DNA from: Kribbella italica
Lineage (GTDB): Bacteria > Actinomycetota > Actinomycetes > Propionibacteriales > Kribbellaceae
Reading direction: 5' to 3'
Length of the DNA stretch: 64,000 nucleotides
NCBI RefSeq assembly: GCF_014205135.1
Contig: NZ_JACHMY010000001.1
Coordinates: 3,782,001 to 3,846,000, forward strand
Shown here in pieces: positions 32,373 to 43,107 of this stretch; positions within the stretch are counted from its first letter, which is position 1; the number at the start of each line of letters is the position of its first letter. Both the position numbers and the translations under genes were made by a program. Under the pieces are notes generated by a model that saw nothing but the letters and a program-made list of their open reading frames with translations, was not told the origin of the DNA and did no database searches.

Positions 32373-32800
32373 TGGTACGTCTGGCTGCTGGGTGGAGCCG
32401 ATTCCATCCAGGCCAGTACGCCGGTGAGGGCTTCCTCGGTCATCGCGAAGTGGACCGTGCGGTCGCGGAGCTCGGCGTCGACGATCACGTGGCCGGCGTA
32501 GGTGACGAGGGGCTCGTTGCCGACCGGGCGGCGGGTGGTGATGCCTTGGAGCTGGCGGCGGTTGACGACGAGCTTGGGCCACCAGGCCAGGCTGAAGACG
32601 CGGAACCACTGGAGGTCGTCGCCGACGTAGCGGGCCAGGCCGAGGGCCCAGCCGCGGCCGTGGTCCTTCTCGGCGAGTTGGAGGCTGCAGTCGAACGTGC
32701 CGCCGTCCCTGGACAACCAGCGACGACGGCACGCGAAAGCGACAACCAGCAGTACGGCAGCAAGGAAACAGACCCCGACCACATCGAGGACTGTCCTCAT
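32369..32800 (-). CDS. DUF2550 family membrane protein
   Basis: A 143-residue protein with one N-terminal membrane helix (VLDVVGVCFLAAVLLVVAFACRRRWL) and a soluble domain (FDCSLQLAEKDHGRGWALGLARYVGDDLQWFRVFSLAWWPKLVVNR). The F-D-C-S-L and GWxxGxARY stretches define DUF2550, which follows atpC in many actinobacteria. The function is unknown; a link to the ATP synthase is suggested only by conserved position. 104 bp separate it from atpC, on the same strand. Confidence 0.88.
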   Translation of the reverse strand: MRTVLDVVGVCFLAAVLLVVAFACRRRWLSRDGGTFDCSLQLAEKDHGRGWALGLARYVGDDLQWFRVFSLAWWPKLVVNRRQLQGITTRRPVGNEPLVTYAGHVIVDAELRDRTVHFAMTEEALTGVLAWMESAPPSSQTYH

Positions 32801-32904
32801 ATGCCGACCTCATTCCTGATGCCGGCGACTGAGCGGCACCTACTCCGAACCAGCTGGCCCAGAACCGTACTGACTGTGACGATGTTCAATTATTGCAGGT
32901 GCGG

Positions 32905-33309
32905 TCAGGACACCTGTTCGGCGGCCCGGACTCTGGCCTCGGCCACCCGGACCAGCTCCTGCTCGTCGGCACTGTCCGTGCCGGCGGCCTGAGCCTGCTC
33001 AAGGGCGCGCTTGGCTTCCTCGAGATCGATGTCGTGACCCATCTCGGCGTTCTCGGCCAGGATCGAAACGCGATCATTGGCCACCGAGATGAACCCGTCC
33101 GGTGCGGCGGCGACGAAGTACTCGTCGTCGAGGGTCCGCACCTGGACCGTACCGCCCTGCAGCAGTCCCAGCAGCGGGGCGTGGCCCGGGAGGATACCGA
33201 CGTCGCCGTCGGTGGTGCGGGCGATGACGATCTTCGCCTGCCCCTCCCAGACCACCCGCTCGGCCGCGACCAGCGCGACGTCGAGGTGCTTGCCGGTCTC
33301 TTCGGCCAT
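32905..33309 (-). CDS. atpC: F1Fo ATP synthase epsilon subunit
   Basis: A 134-residue central-stalk subunit of the F1 sector. The N-terminal beta-sandwich (LDVALVAAERVVWEGQAKIVIARTTDGDVGILPGHAPLLGLLQGGTVQVR) carries the GxxxILPGHxP signature; a C-terminal helical part (ILAENAEMGHDIDLEEAKRALEQAQAAG) can extend and inhibit hydrolysis. It is the last atp gene of the operon, 7 bp after atpD. Confidence 0.96.
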   Translation of the reverse strand: MAEETGKHLDVALVAAERVVWEGQAKIVIARTTDGDVGILPGHAPLLGLLQGGTVQVRTLDDEYFVAAAPDGFISVANDRVSILAENAEMGHDIDLEEAKRALEQAQAAGTDSADEQELVRVAEARVRAAEQVS

Positions 33310-33316
33310 CAGACGG

Positions 33317-35688
<2,372 letters not shown>

Positions 35689-35695
35689 GGGTTGA

Positions 35696-37333
35696 TCAGC
35701 CCCGCTTCTGCCGGACGATCTGCTCCTGCTCGACGTCCTCTTCGTCCATGGCCTTCGTCTCCTCACGACCGACGAGCAGCTCGCCGCCGGAGGTCTGGAA
35801 GGTCGGCTTGAAGGCGTCCAGCGCGGAGATGACGGCCTCGGCCGAGTCGTCCTCGAACTTGCCGCTCTCGCGGACGGCGTCGAGCACCTTGGAGTCGCGC
35901 CGCAGGTAGTCGAGGAACTCACGCTCGAAGCGCAGCACGTCCTCGACCGGGACGTCGTCGAACTTGCCCGTCGTACCGGCCCAGATGGAGACCGTCTGCT
36001 CCTCGACCGGGTACGGCGAGTACTGCGGCTGACGCAGCAGCTCGACCAGACGCTGACCGCGGTCCAGCTGACGGCGCGAGGTCGCGTCGAGGTCGGAGGC
36101 GAACATCGCGAAGGCCTCCATCGCGCGGAACTGCGCGAGGTCCAGCTTCAGCGAGCCGGAGACCTTCTTCATGCCCTTGACCTGCGCGGCACCGCCGACC
36201 CGCGACACCGAGATACCGACGTCGATGGCGGGACGGATGTTGGCGTTGAACAGGTCCGACTGCAGGAAGATCTGGCCGTCGGTGATCGAGATGACGTTGG
36301 TCGGGATGAACGCCGAGACGTCGTTGGCCTTGGTCTCGATGATCGGCAGACCGGTCATCGAGCCCGCGCCGAGCTCGTCGCTCAGCTTCGCGCAACGCTC
36401 CAGCAGGCGGCTGTGCAGGTAGAAGACGTCACCCGGGTACGCCTCACGGCCCGGCGGGCGACGCAGCAGCAGCGACATCGAGCGGTAGGCCTCGGCCTGC
36501 TTGCTCAGGTCGTCGAACACGATCAGGACGTGCTTGCCCTGGTACATCCAGTGCTGGCCGATGGCCGAACCGGTGTACGGCGCGACGTACTTGAAGCCGG
36601 CCGGGTCGGACGCCGGGGAGGCCACGATGGTGGTGTACTCCATCGCGCCGGCCTCTTCGAGCGCGCCGCGCACCGAGGCGATCGTCGAGCCCTTCTGGCC
36701 GATCGCGACGTAGATGCAGCGGACCTGCTTCTTCGGGTCGCCGGAGTCCCAGTTGGCCTTCTGGTTGATGATCGTGTCGATCGCGATCGCGGTCTTGCCG
36801 GTCTTGCGGTCGCCGATGATCAGCTGACGCTGGCCGCGGCCGATCGGGATCATGCCGTCGATCGCCTTGATGCCGGTCTGCAGCGGCTCGCGGACCTCCT
36901 GGCGGTCCATCACGCCGGCCGCCTGGAGCTCCAGGGCGCGGGTGCCCTCGAGGTCCTTGATCTCGCCGAGGCCGTCGATCGGACGGCCCATCGGGTCGAC
37001 GACGCGACCCAGGTAGCCCTCGCCGACGGCGACGGACAGGACCTGGCCGGTCCGGCGGACCTGCTGGCCCTCCTCGATACCGTCGAACTCACCGAGAACG
37101 GCGACACCGATGTTGCGGACGTCCAGGTTCAGGGCGATGCCCCGGGTGCCGTCCTCGAATTCCAGCAGCTCGTTCGTCATCGCCGAGGGCAGGCCCTCGA
37201 CGTGCGCGATGCCGTCACCGGCGTCGACAACGGTGCCGACCTCTTCGCGGGTCGCCGTCTCCGGCTCGTAGCTGGAGACGAAGCGATCCAGGGCGTCCCG
37301 GATCTCCTCCGGCCTGATCGTGAGCTCCGCCAT
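35696..37333 (-). CDS. atpA: F1Fo ATP synthase alpha subunit
   Basis: The regulatory nucleotide-binding subunit, 545 residues. The P-loop is [15 protein letters not shown] and the family signature [17 protein letters not shown] is present. The C-terminus has the charged tail common in actinobacteria ([19 protein letters not shown]). It begins with [19 protein letters not shown] and is preceded by an 86-bp gap holding a stable hairpin, the largest break in the F1 part of the operon. Confidence 0.98.
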   Translation of the reverse strand: MAELTIRPEEIRDALDRFVSSYEPETATREEVGTVVDAGDGIAHVEGLPSAMTNELLEFEDGTRGIALNLDVRNIGVAVLGEFDGIEEGQQVRRTGQVLSVAVGEGYLGRVVDPMGRPIDGLGEIKDLEGTRALELQAAGVMDRQEVREPLQTGIKAIDGMIPIGRGQRQLIIGDRKTGKTAIAIDTIINQKANWDSGDPKKQVRCIYVAIGQKGSTIASVRGALEEAGAMEYTTIVASPASDPAGFKYVAPYTGSAIGQHWMYQGKHVLIVFDDLSKQAEAYRSMSLLLRRPPGREAYPGDVFYLHSRLLERCAKLSDELGAGSMTGLPIIETKANDVSAFIPTNVISITDGQIFLQSDLFNANIRPAIDVGISVSRVGGAAQVKGMKKVSGSLKLDLAQFRAMEAFAMFASDLDATSRRQLDRGQRLVELLRQPQYSPYPVEEQTVSIWAGTTGKFDDVPVEDVLRFEREFLDYLRRDSKVLDAVRESGKFEDDSAEAVISALDAFKPTFQTSGGELLVGREETKAMDEEDVEQEQIVRQKRG

Positions 37334-37391
37334 TGTGCTTCCCTGCTTCCTTGACCTTGCTGGCCTGTTGTGGCTCTAAAGGCTTTGCCGA

Positions 37392-37418
37392 CCCTTAGCG
37401 CCTGCTAATCGTTAAGGG
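37392..37418 (-). other. intra-operon RNA hairpin between atpH and atpA
   Basis: In the minus-strand RNA, CCCTTAACG pairs with CGCTAAGGG (8 of 9 pairs) around a 9-nt loop, immediately after the atpH stop. No U-run follows. It could be a processing or stabilising element that adjusts the output of atpA downstream, where three alpha copies per enzyme are needed against one delta. Confidence 0.5.
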
Positions 37419-37419
37419 G

Positions 37420-38217
37420 TCAGCCCGCGATGCGCCGCTGCGCCTCGTCGAGGCGGGCCGCGATGGTCCCGTCGATCACTTCGTCACCGATGTCCACCCG
37501 GACGCCGCCGACGACACTCGGGTCGACGATCACGTTCAGCTGGATCTGCCGTCCGTACTGCCGGCCGAGCAGCTCGGCCAGCCGGTCGCGCTCGGTCTCG
37601 GTCAGGTCGTTGGCGACGCGAACGGTCGCGATGCTGGCACTGCGCCGGGCCGCCGCGGCGACCTGGTAGGCCCGCATCGCACCGGCGAAACCACGTCCCC
37701 GGCCGTCCACCGCGCGCTCGACCAGCCGTACGGTGACGGCGTCGGCCTTGCCCTGCAGCAGACCACGGATCAGTTCCTGCCGGGCTTCCAGCGGGATGCT
37801 GCGATCGCTCAACTTGCCGGCCAGCGCCCGCTCGACCGCAACCACACGGTCCAGGCGGAACAGCTGGTCCTCCAGCTCGTCCAGCTTGCGCTGCCCGTCG
37901 GCGAAGGCCACCTCGGCCTTCACGCTCAGGTCGTCCAGCGCGTCACCGAGGTCCCGGCCGCTGACCCAGCGACCGACCGCGGCAGCGGTCAGGATCTCCA
38001 GCGCCTGGTCGGAGACCTTGCCGCCGAACAGCTGCCGGACCAGGCCGGTCCGGCTCTCGGTACCACGGGCCGGGTCGGTCAGCGCCCGGCGCAGCGACCC
38101 GTTGGTGTCGAGCACCTTGGCGACCGAGAACAGCTCGGCACCGAGACCCTCGGAGACGGTGACACCCGCCAGGGCCTCTTCGGCCCGGGCGAGTGACTCC
38201 TTCGAAGCGCCGCGCAT
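37420..38217 (-). CDS. atpH: F1Fo ATP synthase delta subunit
   Basis: A 265-residue peripheral-stalk subunit linking b to the top of alpha3beta3. The C-terminal family signature is seen as IQLNVIVDPSVVGGVRVDIGDEVIDGTIAARLDEAQRRI. It is much longer than the about 180 residues of E. coli, which is normal for actinobacteria. Its ATG overlaps the atpF stop by one base. Unlike mycobacteria, b and delta are not fused here. Confidence 0.96.
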   Translation of the reverse strand: MRGASKESLARAEEALAGVTVSEGLGAELFSVAKVLDTNGSLRRALTDPARGTESRTGLVRQLFGGKVSDQALEILTAAAVGRWVSGRDLGDALDDLSVKAEVAFADGQRKLDELEDQLFRLDRVVAVERALAGKLSDRSIPLEARQELIRGLLQGKADAVTVRLVERAVDGRGRGFAGAMRAYQVAAAARRSASIATVRVANDLTETERDRLAELLGRQYGRQIQLNVIVDPSVVGGVRVDIGDEVIDGTIAARLDEAQRRIAG

Positions 38218-38786
38218 CAGCCGTCCGTTCCGACAGCCTGCCGGGCCGACTCGCTCGACTCCAGCTCCTCCAGGAAGCGCTCGACCGTACGACGCTGACG
38301 CGCCTCGTCCTCGAGCGACTCCCCGACGATCCGGCCGGCCAGCGACGTGGCCATCAAGCCGACCTCGCTGCGCAGCGAAGCAACGGCCTGCGTACGCTCG
38401 GCGTCGATCTGGGTCCGGGCGTGGTTCACGATCCGCTCGGCCTCGACGTTCGCCTGCTCACGCATCTCCGCGATGATCTGCGCACCCTGCTCACGCGCGT
38501 CCTCGCGGATCTTCGCAGCTTCCGAGCGAGCCTCGGCCAGCTGCGCGTTGTACTTGTCGAGCGCCGCCTTCGCCTCGGCCTGGGCCTGCTTGGCCTCGTT
38601 CATCCCGCCTTCGATCGCCTGCGTCCGCTCGGCGTAAGCCTTTTCGAACTTCGGGACGACGATCTTGGCGAAGGCGATGGCCAGCAGGATCAGGAAGACG
38701 AGGCCGAAAATGATCTCGGCGGTGTGCGGCATCAGCGGGCTCGGCTCGGCGCCGGCCTCACTGAGCGGGAGCACTAACGTCATCAT
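38217..38786 (-). CDS. atpF: F1Fo ATP synthase b subunit
   Basis: A 189-residue stator protein: a short periplasmic start, one membrane helix (IIFGLVFLILLAIAFAKIVVP) and a long Ala/Glu/Arg-rich helix that forms the right-handed coiled coil (FEKAYAERTQAIEGGMNEAKQAQAEAKAALDKYNAQ). Two adjacent ATGs (38786 and 38783) are possible starts. It lies 29 bp from atpE and overlaps atpH. Confidence 0.96.
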   Translation of the reverse strand: MMTLVLPLSEAGAEPSPLMPHTAEIIFGLVFLILLAIAFAKIVVPKFEKAYAERTQAIEGGMNEAKQAQAEAKAALDKYNAQLAEARSEAAKIREDAREQGAQIIAEMREQANVEAERIVNHARTQIDAERTQAVASLRSEVGLMATSLAGRIVGESLEDEARQRRTVERFLEELESSESARQAVGTDG

Positions 38787-38815
38787 GTCTGAGTCCTGTC
38801 AGTCAGGGGAATGAA

Positions 38816-39046
38816 TCAGGCGCCGGAACGGAAGACGAAGGCCAGCGCGATACCGATGATCGCCAGCACCTCGGTCACGCCGAAGCCGATCCACGCGATC
38901 GACTGCAGCTTGCTCTGCGCCTCGGGCTGACGCGCGGTGCCGTTGATGACAGCGGCGAAGATCAGACCGACACCGACGCCCGGGCCGATCGCGGCAAGGC
39001 CGTAACCGAGGACGGCGATGTTGCCGGAGATCTCGAGAGCGTTCAT
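38816..39046 (-). CDS. atpE: F1Fo ATP synthase c subunit
   Basis: A 76-residue proteolipid hairpin from ATG 39046 ([21 protein letters not shown]) with AAAGGAA upstream. Helix 1 contains the Gly-rich [13 protein letters not shown] motif, the polar loop is [14 protein letters not shown], and helix 2 carries the ion-binding Glu in [17 protein letters not shown] Glu without Thr/Gln sodium ligands fits proton coupling. Confidence 0.96.
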   Translation of the reverse strand: MNALEISGNIAVLGYGLAAIGPGVGVGLIFAAVINGTARQPEAQSKLQSIAWIGFGVTEVLAIIGIALAFVFRSGA

Positions 39047-39067
39047 TGCAGTGTGTTCCTTTCGGTA

Positions 39068-39084
39068 CGGATAGGAGCTATCCG
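39068..39084 (-). other. perfect 7-bp hairpin in the atpB-atpE gap
   Basis: CGGATAG and CTATCCG pair perfectly around a 3-nt loop in the leader of atpE, 22 bases before its start codon. Leader structures at this point are known in other bacteria to help the high translation of the c subunit; that role here is inference. Confidence 0.5.
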
Positions 39085-39117
39085 GGTTTCCGTTGCTACG
39101 GGATCTGGGGGTGCCGA

Positions 39118-39900
39118 TCAGTGTTCGTCGGCGATGGCGCTGCCGATGTACTGCGCGGTCAGCACGACGAAGATGTAGGCCTGGATGCACTGGACGAACA
39201 GCTCGAGTCCGGCGATCGCGAGGCCCATCAGGAAGGTGAGGATGCCGACGCCACCGAGGGCGATGTTGCCGGTCTCGAAGACCATGTACTCGCCGCCGAG
39301 CACGAAGACCAGCAGCAGGATGTGCCCGGCGAACATGTTCGCGAACAGCCGCAGGCTGAGCGAGACCGGCCGGACCAGGATGTTGGAGATGAACTCGATC
39401 GGGATCATCAGCGGCATCAGCCAGACCGGGACACCGGCCGGCATGGTCTGGTGCTTGAGGTAGCCGCCCAGGCCCTTCTTCTTGATGCCCACCGCGTTGT
39501 AGATGATCCAGCTCAGCGCGGCCGCCGCGTAGGCCCAGCCGATGTGGCTGAACGTCGGGAACTGGATGAACGGGATCGACGCGGCGACGTTGTTCAGCAG
39601 GATGAAGAAGAACAGGCCGAGCAGGAAGGGCACGTACTTCATGTGCTCCTGGCTGCCGATCGCGTCGCGGGCGATCGAGTTCCGGACGAAGTTGTAGCCC
39701 AGCTCGCCGGCGAACTGCAGCTTGCTCGGCACGACCGCGGCCTTGCGGGAGGCACCCCAGAAGAACCAGACGATGACGATCACCGACAAAGTGGCCACCA
39801 GGACCGGCTTGGTGAACCACTCCACGCCCTCGAAGATGGGCGGCAGGTTGAAGTCCCCGGGACCGGGCGGGGTGAACTCGGTCGAAACTCCGGCGATCAC
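39118..39900 (-). CDS. atpB: F1Fo ATP synthase a subunit
   Basis: A 260-residue membrane protein with five or six helices. The proton-channel Arg lies in [22 protein letters not shown], with the conserved LFANMxAGH motif. The N-terminus is [12 protein letters not shown], the usual actinobacterial form. GAGAGGAG provides a strong ribosome site. It begins the structural part of the operon, after atpZ. Confidence 0.97.
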   Translation of the reverse strand: MIAGVSTEFTPPGPGDFNLPPIFEGVEWFTKPVLVATLSVIVIVWFFWGASRKAAVVPSKLQFAGELGYNFVRNSIARDAIGSQEHMKYVPFLLGLFFFILLNNVAASIPFIQFPTFSHIGWAYAAAALSWIIYNAVGIKKKGLGGYLKHQTMPAGVPVWLMPLMIPIEFISNILVRPVSLSLRLFANMFAGHILLLVFVLGGEYMVFETGNIALGGVGILTFLMGLAIAGLELFVQCIQAYIFVVLTAQYIGSAIADEH

Positions 39901-39997
39901 CGGGTCTCCTCTCGCGTCGTGCTCAAGTCGTTCGCCATGGGGCTTGGGGCAGGGCGGCTCAGGGCAAGGCGGTCAACAACATCAGACCCGGCAGAGC

Positions 39998-40210
39998 TCA
40001 GGAGCGCCCGTACCGGAAGTGCAGCATCAGAATCGTGAGTCCCGCTCCGAGGACGATGCCCACCGGAAGCAGGAACTGCGTGCCCAGCCAGCGATCCAAC
40101 CCGAAGCCGATGCCCCCGTACACCAGGACACCGCCGATCAGGTAGGACAGGACCCGCCACCCGTCGCCCGAGGTATCGGGTGTCGGCTTCGGATCGCTTT
40201 GCTGGCTCAT
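39998..40210 (-). CDS. AtpZ/AtpI-type small membrane protein
   Basis: A 70-residue protein from ATG 40210 (MSQQSDPKPTPDTSGDGW) with two membrane helices (VLSYLIGGVLVYGGIGFGLDRWLG and FLLPVGIVLGAGLTILMLHFRYG). This is the AtpZ pattern (GxGxxLDxxxG), found just before atpB in actinobacteria. It may aid c-ring assembly or Mg2+ supply. An upstream ATG at 40240 is less likely. Confidence 0.82.
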   Translation of the reverse strand: MSQQSDPKPTPDTSGDGWRVLSYLIGGVLVYGGIGFGLDRWLGTQFLLPVGIVLGAGLTILMLHFRYGRS

Positions 40211-40324
40211 CGGCACCCGAAAGGTACCAGTCGGCGACACGCCGGGTCACATCGGTACCAGTGCGGTGCGCCACACCCGTTGTCACGATCGGGAAACGGC
40301 TTACCCGAGCACTACGAACCGTGC

Positions 40325-40804
40325 TCATGCCGTCACCTCGTGGTCGAGGTCGTAGATCGGGATCCGCAGTCGCGACCAGGCCCAGATCTCGCCGGCCATC
40401 CAGCCCATCACGACCACCATCGCGCTGATGCCGAGGGCGGTCAGGTTGACCGCCTCGGCCAGGCCGTCGGAGTTCAGGGCGACGGCCAGCAGCGCACCGA
40501 AGATCGCGATCCGCCCGGTGTAGGAGGCCATCGCGATCCCGAGCTGGGCGGTCGGGCTGGAGCGCCGCGACAGGTGCAGCGCGAACAGGCCCAGGCCGGA
40601 GAAGATCATCACCATCAGCAGGCCGAGCAGCGCGCCCCACAGGCCCTCGAGGCCGGCGGCGACGGTCGCGATCGCGGCCGCGTTCACTCCGACGACGACG
40701 GCGGCGACAACCGCGCCGCGCAACATCGCCAGCGCCGGGTGCCGAGTGGCCTGGCCGGCGGGTTCCTCGCTGCTTCGATGGACCGTGTCATCTGTTGATG
40801 GCAT
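40325..40804 (-). CDS. atpI: ATP synthase protein I-like membrane protein
   Basis: A 159-residue protein with a disordered N-terminus (MPSTDDTVHRSSEEPAGQ) and four membrane helices (LRGAVVAAVVVGVNAAAIATVAAGL and onwards), resembling AtpI. It is the first gene of the atp operon. The candidate operon promoter is about 100 bp upstream. A role in c-ring assembly is known for AtpI in some bacteria; it is not essential there. Confidence 0.8.
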   Translation of the reverse strand: MPSTDDTVHRSSEEPAGQATRHPALAMLRGAVVAAVVVGVNAAAIATVAAGLEGLWGALLGLLMVMIFSGLGLFALHLSRRSSPTAQLGIAMASYTGRIAIFGALLAVALNSDGLAEAVNLTALGISAMVVVMGWMAGEIWAWSRLRIPIYDLDHEVTA

Positions 40805-40899
40805 CTGGTGGTTCCGTCCTGCTGGCGACCGGCATTCTTGCCCGCGGTCGTCGGGTGGGCGGGGTCAGGGGTGACGCTGTCTTTCGGTGGTGCTTGTGA

Positions 40900-40929
40900 A
40901 AACTAGCACAAAGTCTGCACCGTCAGCAA
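40900..40929 (-). promoter_or_regulatory. candidate promoter of the atp operon
   Basis: On the minus strand TTGCTG (40929-40924) is followed after 18 bases by TAGTTT (40905-40900), a fair housekeeping-type pair, in the 204-bp gap between wecA and atpI. The -10 region lies in an inverted repeat, TTGTG (40894-40898) with CACAA (40907-40911), which could bind a regulator. Confidence 0.4.
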
Positions 40930-41008
40930 AACGAGTCCCCTGCCGCTGTACGCGAACACCCTATCGGTAGGCCACAGCGCCGACTGGTCTGGTCCCCGGT
41001 TGGGCTGC

Positions 41009-42127
41009 TCAGACCTTGGCGAGCTTGCGGCCGGAGCGCCTCGGCAGGCCGGTCGTCAGGACGATCGCGGTGACGGTCGCGGCGAGCACGATGAGGACCG
41101 TCCACCAGTCCAGGAGAAGGCCCAGAACGACCACGCCGAAGGCGATCAGGGCCGTCCAGAGGTACATCAGGAGCACCGCGCGGCGGTGCGAGTGGCCGCG
41201 TTGCATGAGGCGGTGGTGGAGGTGCAGCTTGTCGGCCGCGAACGGTGAACGGCCTGCCTTCGTACGGCGCACGTAGGCCATCGTCAGGTCGAGCGCAGGG
41301 ATCGCGAGGACCGCGATCGGCAGCACCAGCGGGAGCAGCGCGGGCAGGAGGCTCGAGCCGCCGACCTCGTACGGGACGGCGTTCGGGTCCATCTGGCCGG
41401 TCAGGCTGATCGTCGACGCGGCGAGCATCAGGCCGATCAGCAGGGAGCCGGAGTCGCCCATGAAAACCCTGGCTGGAAAGAAGTTGTGGGGCAGGAAGCC
41501 GAGACAGGCGCCGGCCAGCGCGACGGTGATGAGCGTCGAGGTGGTGGCGCGGTCGAGGTTCTGCTCGACGTTCAGCAGGTACGAGTAGGTGAAGAACGCG
41601 ATCGCGCCGATCGTGGTGACGCCGGCGGCCAGGCCGTCCAGGCCGTCGACGAAGTTCACCGCGTTGCAGGAGACCAGCAGGATGCCGGCGGTGACGACCG
41701 CGAGCTGGGCCGGTGGTGGGGAGAGGATGCCGCCGGGCAGCGGGAGCCAGTACAGCTGGATGCCCTGGACGATCATCACGCCGACCGCGAGCACCATGCC
41801 GGCCAGCTTGGTGATCGGGTCGAGCTCGTACAGGTCGTCGATCACGCCGACCGCGCAGATCACCACGCCGCCGATCAGGATCGCCCGGGCGTCGTGCGCG
41901 ACCTGCAGGCTGTCACCGAGGAACGGCATGCTGGAGGCGACCAGGTACCCGGCGATCAGGCCGCCGAGGATCGAGACGCCACCGAAGTACGGGATCGGAA
42001 CCTTGTGCACGTCCCGCGCCCGGACCTTCGCGACCGCGCCGTAGCGCAACGCGATCTTGCGGGCCAGTCCGGTCAGCAGGAAGGTCGTGGCCATCGCCAC
42101 GAAGAAGACGAGCAGGTACGCGCGCAC
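41009..42127 (-). CDS. wecA: WecA/MraY-type undecaprenyl-phosphate GlcNAc-1-phosphate transferase
   Basis: A 372-residue polytopic enzyme with about 10 helices. It transfers sugar-1-phosphate to undecaprenyl phosphate, starting teichoic acid, arabinogalactan-like or O-antigen-like polymers. Motifs of the family are seen: VHKVPIPYFGG, CAVGVIDDLYELDP (the Asp-Asp pair), CNAVNFVDGLDGLAAG, PARVFMGDSGS and KLHLHHRLMQRGHS (the HIH-type loop of WecA). Start is GTG 42127, overlapping the tsaC stop by one base. It comes just before atpI, as in Streptomyces. Confidence 0.93.
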   Translation of the reverse strand: MRAYLLVFFVAMATTFLLTGLARKIALRYGAVAKVRARDVHKVPIPYFGGVSILGGLIAGYLVASSMPFLGDSLQVAHDARAILIGGVVICAVGVIDDLYELDPITKLAGMVLAVGVMIVQGIQLYWLPLPGGILSPPPAQLAVVTAGILLVSCNAVNFVDGLDGLAAGVTTIGAIAFFTYSYLLNVEQNLDRATTSTLITVALAGACLGFLPHNFFPARVFMGDSGSLLIGLMLAASTISLTGQMDPNAVPYEVGGSSLLPALLPLVLPIAVLAIPALDLTMAYVRRTKAGRSPFAADKLHLHHRLMQRGHSHRRAVLLMYLWTALIAFGVVVLGLLLDWWTVLIVLAATVTAIVLTTGLPRRSGRKLAKV

Positions 42128-42987
42128 TAGTCCGCAGGCCTCACATCGGGTGCCTTGGAGTCCGCCGGCTTCCCCGGCTCATCTTTGGACGCCTCAACGA
42201 CCTCTTCAGTTGGCTTGTCCTGAACCTCAGCCGGCTTCTCTTCGGCGGGCTTCTCGTCCTGGACCGGCTTCTCTTCGGCGGGCTTCTCGTCCTGGACCGG
42301 CTTGTCGTCGGCCGGCTTGTCCTGAACGTCTTCCGGCTTCGGCTCCAGGTCCGTGGTCGCCTCGGGGACGATCTTGCGGATGTCCTCCATCGACAGCGCG
42401 CCGATCCGTACGACGTGCGGCACCTCGCCGGTCAGGTCGACGATCGTCGACGGCTGGCCGCCGGTGACCTCGCCGCCGTCCAAGTAGACCGCGACCGACT
42501 CGGCGAGCTGCGCCTCGGCGTCGTACACGTCGAGCGCCGCCGCCTGACCACTCAGGTTGGCCGAGCTGACCGCGAGCGGGCCGGTCCGGGACAGCAGCTC
42601 CCGCGTGTTCTCGTGGTCGGGCACGCGCAGCGCGACCGTGCCCTGGGTGTCGCCGAGGTCCCACATCAGCGAGCCCTGCGCGTGGCAGATCACCGTCAGC
42701 GGTCCGGGCCAGTACTCCTCGCACAGCTTCCGGCCGACCTCCGGTACGTCGGTCGCGAGCGCGTCCAGCGACTCGACCACCGAGATCAGCACCGGCGGCG
42801 GCATGTCGCGGCCGCGGCCCTTGGCGTCCAGCAGCCGTTGCACGGCGTCGGCCTTGAAGGCGTCCGCGGCCAGGCCGTACACGGTGTCGGTCGGTAGCAC
42901 GACCAGGTCACCGGCCTCGATCGCGTCCACGGCGGCGCGGTAGGCCGGCGCCAGTTCGTCTCCGGTGAAGTCAAAGCGCTCGCTCAC
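42127..42987 (-). CDS. L-threonylcarbamoyladenylate synthase (TsaC/Sua5 family) with acidic repeat tail
   Basis: A 286-residue protein from GTG 42987 (MSERFDFTGDELAPAYRAAVDAIEAGDLVVLPTDTVYGLAADA). The first about 205 residues are the YrdC fold that makes threonylcarbamoyl-AMP for tRNA t6A37: KGRGRDMPPPVLISV, YWPGPLTVICHA, VALRVPDHENTRELLSRTGPLAVSSANLSGQ. The tail (about 206-286) is a low-complexity Lys/Glu/Pro/Asp stretch with an 11-residue repeat (PVQDEKPAEEK) and is not part of any Sua5 domain; Sua5 extensions normally have a structured second domain. It is 1 nt overlapped with wecA. The insertion upstream separates it from prmC. Confidence 0.92.
   Translation of the reverse strand: MSERFDFTGDELAPAYRAAVDAIEAGDLVVLPTDTVYGLAADAFKADAVQRLLDAKGRGRDMPPPVLISVVESLDALATDVPEVGRKLCEEYWPGPLTVICHAQGSLMWDLGDTQGTVALRVPDHENTRELLSRTGPLAVSSANLSGQAAALDVYDAEAQLAESVAVYLDGGEVTGGQPSTIVDLTGEVPHVVRIGALSMEDIRKIVPEATTDLEPKPEDVQDKPADDKPVQDEKPAEEKPVQDEKPAEEKPAEVQDKPTEEVVEASKDEPGKPADSKAPDVRPAD
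42231..42325 (-). repeat. 33-bp tandem repeat coding the tsaC tail
   Basis: Two perfect copies of a 33-bp unit (42231-42263 and 42264-42296) and a degenerate third encode PVQDEKPAEEK repeated. The repeat unit is a multiple of three, so copy number can change without frameshift. Confidence 0.85.
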
Positions 42988-43047
42988 GCAGTGAATCGTG
43001 CCACTCCCCCGGTCATCGACCCGCATCGGGGCGGCAGCAGATTTTCT

Positions 43048-43065
43048 CTGACAATTGATTGTCAG
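43048..43065. promoter_or_regulatory. palindromic operator between tsaC and the deaminase gene
   Basis: CTGACAAT-TG-ATTGTCAG is a perfect 8-bp inverted repeat in the 120-bp divergent gap, 42 bp before the deaminase start. It is AT-rich against a GC-rich background, as regulator sites often are. The cognate regulator is not obvious; none of the neighbouring genes is one, except the SARP gene at 45492, whose family binds direct repeats instead. Confidence 0.6.
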
Positions 43066-43107
43066 GAATGCGGGCGGCCTGAGGAGTTTCCTGCCAAGAT
43101 TCCGGCC

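Noticed and set aside
36413..37354. Plus-strand frame opposite atpA
   Set aside because: Shadow of a highly conserved gene; no domain recognised.
42231..42325. 33-bp repeat as a possible CRISPR unit
   Set aside because: No spacers; copies are contiguous and in frame in the tsaC tail.
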